Shown one piece after another: positions 60,010 through 64,000 of a stretch of 64,000 nt of DNA. The notes under the pieces are model-generated. The model was not told where the DNA came from. It made no database searches and saw only the letters and a program-made list of their open reading frames with translations. The translations under genes and the position numbers were made by a program. Position 1 is the first letter of the stretch. The number at the start of each line of letters is the position of its first letter. The DNA comes from Streptomyces vinaceus (GTDB lineage Bacteria; Actinomycetota; Actinomycetes; Streptomycetales; Streptomycetaceae), in NCBI RefSeq assembly GCF_008704935.1, contig NZ_CP023692.1, positions 4,927,001 through 4,991,000 of the forward strand. The letters run 5' to 3'.

Positions 60010-60359
60010 CGCCCGCGGAGCTGCGTGCGTTCTGCCTGGGGTTCAACGCGGCGGTGGAGGAGTTCCCCTTCACGCCCGAGACCTCGGTGTTCAAGGTGCT
60101 GGGGAAGGTGTTCGCGCTGAGCGCGCTGGACGCCGACCCGCTCAAGGTCAACCTCAAGTGCGAGCCGGAACTGGCGGTGCGGTTGCGCGAGGAGCACGAG
60201 GCGATCGTGCCGGGCTGGCACATGAACAAGCGGCACTGGAACACGGTGACGGTCGGCGCCCTGCCGGACGCGCTGGTGCGCGAGCTGGTCGAGGACTCGT
60301 ACGACCTGGTGGTCGCGGGGCTGCCGAGGGCGGAGCGGCTGCGGCTCGACCGGCCGTGA
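60006..60359 (+). CDS. MmcQ/YjbR family DNA-binding-like protein
   Basis: 117 residues from ATG 60006, overlapping the upstream stop by 4 bases. YjbR-family motifs are LRAFCLGFNAAVEEFPF, VFKVLGKVFAL, LKCEPELAVRLREEHEAIVPGWHMNKRHWNTV and the LVEDSYDLVV C-terminus. The fold is related to CyaY-like/DNA-binding domains; no function is established. It is the last member of the ybeY operon by coupling. Confidence 0.88.
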   Translation: MTPAELRAFCLGFNAAVEEFPFTPETSVFKVLGKVFALSALDADPLKVNLKCEPELAVRLREEHEAIVPGWHMNKRHWNTVTVGALPDALVRELVEDSYDLVVAGLPRAERLRLDRP

Positions 60360-60565
60360 GGGTCGACCTCCCGGGGGTGGAACACGGACAGGACGAAGGT
60401 CACTGGACTGCGTGACCTTTGGATCCCAGGTTCCGTTTATTGATCGCCTAGGTTTGGTCCCGCGTGCCTCAAGATCCAGGGGGATGGGGGACGGGGGACG
60501 GAGGGGAGAGCGTCTCGGCGGGGCCGTCGTGCGGCTCCGCCGAGACGCTCCATATGCTTTCGCCC

Positions 60566-60922
60566 ATGACCGACAGCACCGGGATCAACCCCGAGGACAG
60601 CAAGATCATCACGCTCGCGCGCAGCGCCCGGGCCCGCAACGGAGTGCCCGAGGGCGCGGCGGTGCGGGACGAGACCGGCCGTACGTACGTCGCCGGGACG
60701 GTGGAGCTGGACTCCCTGAAGCTGAGCGCGCTGCAGACGGCGGTCGCGATGGCGGTGGCGAGCGGGGCCGAGTCCCTGGAGGCCGCGGCCGTGGTCAGTT
60801 CGGCGCAGGCGGTGGCCGACGCCGACCGCGCGGCGGTCAGCGACCTCGGCGGCCCGGACACGCCCGTCCTGCTGGCCGGCCCGGACGGCATCCTCAAGTC
60901 CACGACCCCGGCGGGCGCCTGA
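60566..60922 (+). CDS. Cytidine deaminase-like protein without zinc ligands
   Basis: 118 residues from ATG 60566; ATG 60554 is an alternative. The sequence KIITLARSARARNGVPEGAAVRDETGRTYVAGTVELDSLKLSALQTAVAMAVASGA follows the cytidine-deaminase fold, but the HAE/CAE and PCxxC motifs needed for zinc and catalysis are missing (SALQTAVAMA in place of the first). It is probably a catalytically inactive or re-purposed relative. Homologs next to ybeY and the CBS protein are common in actinobacteria, where the era gene often follows; here an MFS gene follows instead. Confidence 0.75.
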   Translation: MTDSTGINPEDSKIITLARSARARNGVPEGAAVRDETGRTYVAGTVELDSLKLSALQTAVAMAVASGAESLEAAAVVSSAQAVADADRAAVSDLGGPDTPVLLAGPDGILKSTTPAGA

Positions 60923-60949
60923 CCCCGCGCCGGCCCGCGGCCGCCCCGT

Positions 60950-62248
60950 TCACGCCGTGAGGGCGACGGGGCGGCGGCGGATCACCATCGCCATCAGCGC
61001 CGCCATCGCGCACAGCGCGCCCGACGCGTACCAGACCAGGTCGTAGCTGCCGAAGGCGTCGCGGGCCAGGCCGCCCAGGAAGGCCACCAGCGCCGCGCCC
61101 ACCTGGTGCGAGGCCAGGACCCAGCCGAAGACGATGGCGCTGTCCTGCCCGTAGTGCTCACGGCAGAGCGCGATGGTCGGCGGGACGGTCGCGACCCAGT
61201 CCAGCCCGTAGAAGATGATGAAGAAGACCATCGGCGGGTGCACGGAAGGCGCCAGCAGCATCGGCAGGAACAGCAGCGAGACCCCGCGCAGCGCGTAGTA
61301 CACCGCCAGCAGGCGGCGCGCCTCGAAGCGGTCCGTGAACCAGCCGGAGGCGATGGTGCCGATCACGTCGAACACGCCGATCACCGCGAGCAGCCCCGCG
61401 GCCGCCGTCACCGGCATGCCGTGGTCGTGCGCCGCCGGCACGAAATGGGTCTTGACCAGCCCGTTGGTCGAGGCACCGCAGATCGCGAAGGTGCCCGCCA
61501 GCAGCCAGAAGGGGCCGGTACGGGCCGCCTTGAACAGGACCGTCACCGTCCGGCGCGCCGCTCCCAGGGCCGGCGCGGGCTTCTCGGCGTAACCGCCCCC
61601 GTACGGCGCGAGCCCCACGTCGGCCGGGTGGTCGCGCAGCAGCAGCCAGACGAACGGGACGACCGCGAGCGCCGCCAGCGAGACCGTCACGGCCGCCGGA
61701 CGCCAGCCGTGGTGCACCACCAGCCAGGACAGCAGCGGCAGGAAGATCAGCTGCCCGGAGGCCCCGGCCGCGGTCAGGATGCCGGTGACGAGCCCGCGCC
61801 GGGCGGTGAACCAGCGGTTGGTCACCGTCGCCGCGAAGGCCAGCGCCATGGAGCCGCTGCCCAGGCCCACCAGTACGCCCCAGAACAGCACGAGCTGCCA
61901 GGACGCCGTCATCCACACGGTGGCCGCCGTGCCGCCGGATATGACCAGCAGGGCCAGGGCCACCACCTTGCGGATGCCGAAGCGGTCCATCAGCGCGGCG
62001 GCGAAGGGGGCGGTGAGCCCGTAGAGCGCGAGGTTCACCGATACGGCGAAGCCGATCGTGCCGCGCGACCAGTCGAACTCCTCGTGCAGCGGATCGATGA
62101 GCAGTCCGGGCAGGGAGGCGAAGGCGGCGGCGCCGATGATCGTCACGAAGGCGACGGCGGCCACGAACCAGGCGCGGTGGATGCGCCCCGGGGGGTTCGG
62201 GGCGGCGGCCGCGGGAGCGGGGGCTGCGTCGGGAGCTGTCTGCGTCAC
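60950..62248 (-). CDS. MFS transporter (oxalate/formate antiporter-like)
   Basis: 432 residues from GTG 62248. Twelve transmembrane helices are expected; typical motifs are PFAAALMDRFGIRKVVALALL (loop 2-3), GLGSGSMALAFAATVTNRWFTARRG and IASGWFTDRFEARRLLAVYY in the second half. The N-terminal 30 residues are an Ala/Pro-rich extension. The pattern favours the OFA/monocarboxylate group, but substrate is unknown. It is divergent from the GlxA-like regulator and may be its target. Confidence 0.83.
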   Translation of the reverse strand: MTQTAPDAAPAPAAAAPNPPGRIHRAWFVAAVAFVTIIGAAAFASLPGLLIDPLHEEFDWSRGTIGFAVSVNLALYGLTAPFAAALMDRFGIRKVVALALLVISGGTAATVWMTASWQLVLFWGVLVGLGSGSMALAFAATVTNRWFTARRGLVTGILTAAGASGQLIFLPLLSWLVVHHGWRPAAVTVSLAALAVVPFVWLLLRDHPADVGLAPYGGGYAEKPAPALGAARRTVTVLFKAARTGPFWLLAGTFAICGASTNGLVKTHFVPAAHDHGMPVTAAAGLLAVIGVFDVIGTIASGWFTDRFEARRLLAVYYALRGVSLLFLPMLLAPSVHPPMVFFIIFYGLDWVATVPPTIALCREHYGQDSAIVFGWVLASHQVGAALVAFLGGLARDAFGSYDLVWYASGALCAMAALMAMVIRRRPVALTA

Positions 62249-62319
62249 GCCGACAGCTTCCGGCCAGGAGGCCCCCGTACGACAGTGGCCTGACCGACAC
62301 CCTTCGATATGATCGGGCC

Positions 62320-63312
62320 ATGGCACCCCACCGCGTCGTCGTCCTCGCGCTCACCGGGCTGCTGCCCTTCGAGCTCGGCATCCCGCACCGGATCTTCGGC
62401 CGCGCCAAGGATCCCGCCGGAGCCCCGCTGTACGAGATCCTCACCTGCGCCCTGGCGCCCGGGCCGGTGCGCACGGACGCCGATTTCGCGGTCCACGTCG
62501 AGCACGGCCCCGAGCTGCTGGCCACGGCCGACACGGTGGTGGTGCCCGCCTCCTACGAGCTGGGGCCGGTGTACGAGGAGGGCCGCCTGACCGGCGAACT
62601 CGCCGCCGCGCTCGCCCGCGTCCGGCCCGGGACGCGGCTGGTGTCCATCTGCACGGGCGGGTACGTGCTGGCCGCAGCCGGGTTCCTGGACGGCCGGCCC
62701 GCCACCACCCACTGGGCGCACGCCGAGCACTTCCAGCGGCTCTTCCCGGCCGTACGGGTGGACGCGGACGTGCTCTACACCGACGACGGGGACGTGCTGA
62801 CCTCGGCCGGGGTGGCCGCCGGCATCGACCTGTGCCTGCACATCGTGCGCCGCGACCACGGCGCGGCCGTCGCCAACGACGTGGCCCGGCGGACCGTCGT
62901 ACCGCCGCACCGGGACGGCGGGCAGGCCCAGTTCATCGACCGCCCGGTGCCGCAGCCGCAGCTGGCGAGTACGGCGGCGGCCCGCGCGTGGGTGCTGGAC
63001 CGGCTGCACGAGCCGGTGCGGCTGGCGGACCTGGCCCGGCAGGAGGCCATGTCGGTACGGACGTTCACGCGCCGCTTCCGCGAGGAGTCCGGGGTCAGCC
63101 CGGGGGAATGGATCGTCGGGCAGCGGGTGGAGCGGGCCCGGGCGCTGCTGGAGCGGACGGAGCTGCCGATGGAACAGGTGGCGCGGGAGGCGGGGTTCGG
63201 GACGGCGCAGTCGCTGCGCAAGCACGTGCAGGCGGCGCTGGGGGTGAGCCCGACGGCGTACCGGCGCACGTTCCGCGCGGCTGGCGGGCAGGGGGAATCC
63301 GCCATTTCCTGA
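62320..63312 (+). CDS. GlxA-type AraC family transcriptional regulator
   Basis: 330 residues from ATG 62320. The N-terminal DJ-1/PfpI-like domain (about 1-175) has VVVLALTGLLPFELGIPHRIFG and SICTGGYVLAAAGFLDGRPATTHW, the Cys-containing nucleophile elbow. The C-terminal AraC DNA-binding domain (about 215-325) has two helix-turn-helix motifs (LADLARQEAMSVRTFTRRFREESG and MEQVAREAGFGTAQSLRKHVQAALGVSPTAYR). TATGAT (62308-62313) is 6 bases before the ATG, so expression may be leaderless. The ligand is unknown. Confidence 0.92.
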   Translation: MAPHRVVVLALTGLLPFELGIPHRIFGRAKDPAGAPLYEILTCALAPGPVRTDADFAVHVEHGPELLATADTVVVPASYELGPVYEEGRLTGELAAALARVRPGTRLVSICTGGYVLAAAGFLDGRPATTHWAHAEHFQRLFPAVRVDADVLYTDDGDVLTSAGVAAGIDLCLHIVRRDHGAAVANDVARRTVVPPHRDGGQAQFIDRPVPQPQLASTAAARAWVLDRLHEPVRLADLARQEAMSVRTFTRRFREESGVSPGEWIVGQRVERARALLERTELPMEQVAREAGFGTAQSLRKHVQAALGVSPTAYRRTFRAAGGQGESAIS

Positions 63313-63404
63313 TGGGCCATCAGTTGGTGCCGGGCCCGCGCCTTGACTTCTCCCGCCGTCCGCTCGTGAATGGCCCCCTGTCGACGCGACCTAGGGGGCG
63401 GGCC

Positions 63405-64000
63405 GTGCGAACACGGGCGGGCAGGAGCAGATGGTCGGCTGCCTTCGGCGTGGCCGCGCTCGCGGCGACGGCCGGGGGAGTGCTGGGCCCGCCCGCGGCC
63501 GCCGAATCCCAGACGCCCTCCGGCCAAGTGGAGTTCCCGACGCGGTGCCTGCCGCCGCGGGAGGCCGGCCTGCCGGCCGCCGAGGGGCCGACCACGGCAC
63601 GGATCACCGTGGACGACCCGGCGCCGAAGGTCGGGGACACGGTCACCGTGACCTACCAGGTGACCCGGACCCCCGCCGTGAACCCGGTTGCCGACGAGCT
63701 CCCGGCCGATGTGCTGACCCCGGCCGGGCGGGTCCTCCTCGGCGGCGCGCAGAGCGGTGAGGTCACCGTCGTGGGGGCGCAGCGCAACGATCCCGTCGGG
63801 GCGGGGGCGGCCCTGCCGGCCGTCACGATGACCGGCACCTTCACCGTCACCGCACCGGGTGCGATCACCCTGGCCCCGGGCGGCTACACGCTGCACACCA
63901 GCCACCTGCTGGACCTGGACACCGGCTGCGCCGTGACCGGGGCGCCGGTGTCCGGACGGATCACCGCGAGCCCCCTGCCCCGGGCGAACCTGCGCTCGCT
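63405..64000 (+). CDS. Secreted protein, truncated at window end
   Basis: A frame open from GTG 63405 to the window end (198 codons, no stop). It begins VRTRAGRSRWSAAFGVAALAATAGGVLGPPAAAE, a signal peptide with basic n-region, hydrophobic h-region and a PPAAAE-type cleavage site near residue 34. The mature part is beta-rich with Thr/Val repeats (ARITVDDPAPKVGDTVTVTYQVT) resembling an immunoglobulin-like or cell-surface domain; two Cys may form a disulfide. No specific function is recognised. Preceded by GGGGGCGG as a possible ribosome binding site. Confidence 0.75.
   Translation, partial: MRTRAGRSRWSAAFGVAALAATAGGVLGPPAAAESQTPSGQVEFPTRCLPPREAGLPAAEGPTTARITVDDPAPKVGDTVTVTYQVTRTPAVNPVADELPADVLTPAGRVLLGGAQSGEVTVVGAQRNDPVGAGAALPAVTMTGTFTVTAPGAITLAPGGYTLHTSHLLDLDTGCAVTGAPVSGRITASPLPRANLRS

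Noticed and set aside
1..64000. bldA-dependent TTA leucine codons
   Set aside because: The TTA trinucleotides I noticed in coding regions were out of frame. I did not scan every codon exhaustively, so this is not a firm negative.

Overview
The window is chromosomal DNA of a Streptomyces or very close relative. The evidence is base composition above 70% GC with strong third-position GC bias, frequent GTG starts, tRNAs without an encoded CCA, and a gene order I recognise from Streptomyces: rne-rplU-rpmA-obgE, proB-proA, nadD-rsfS, leuS, comEA-comEC-holA-rpsT-lepA, hrcA-dnaJ, phoH-ybeY. All calls come from reading the sequence. No database search was run, so family names rest on visible motifs and remembered relatives.

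Layout. (1) 1-580: lower-GC DNA with a partial ORF abuts a short stub that looks like the C-terminus of a B12-binding radical SAM protein; I read this as one end of an integrated element. (2) 580-9185: a repetitive membrane protein, the radical-SAM-associated TIGR03936 protein, RNase E/G with long Ala/Arg repeats, L21, L27 and the ObgE GTPase. (3) 9263-17700: glycosyltransferases, a GT2-TagF teichoic-acid-type polymerase, GalE and a GtrB/GtrA lipid-linked sugar pair, together a cell-wall glycopolymer locus. (4) 17790-27720: proB/proA, two membrane proteins sharing an N-terminal motif, an M48 protease, nadD, a divergent LytR-CpsA-Psr (LCP) protein, rsfS and a histidine phosphatase. (5) 27844-31827: two identical tRNA-Ala(GGC) genes flanking a small Cys-rich protein, then leuS behind a leucine leader peptide and attenuator. 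(6) 31876-41995: DegV, ComEA, ComEC, a YceI-like protein, HolA, S20 and LepA. (7) 42130-53247: acyl-CoA synthetase, HemW, Uma2, DUF3097 and a metallo-beta-lactamase (MBL) protein, then CIRCE-hrcA-dnaJ, a nitronate monooxygenase, RsmE, a HIT protein and RNase Z. (8) 53279-64000: an MFS/PfkB divergon, PhoH interrupted by an intein, YbeY, a CBS/CNNM protein, a YjbR-like protein, a deaminase-like protein without zinc ligands, an MFS/GlxA-type regulator divergon, and a secreted protein cut by the window end.

Most genes are housekeeping: ribosome assembly and rRNA modification (ObgE, RsfS, RsmE, YbeY, LepA, L21, L27, S20), RNA processing (RNase E/G, RNase Z) and amino-acid or NAD metabolism, interleaved with cell-surface polymer genes. 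The observations most worth checking are the PhoH intein, the interrupted radical SAM gene at the left edge, the missing comEC stop codon, a histidine phosphatase whose only usable start is CTG, and the leuS attenuator whose leader peptide appears to be leaderless.
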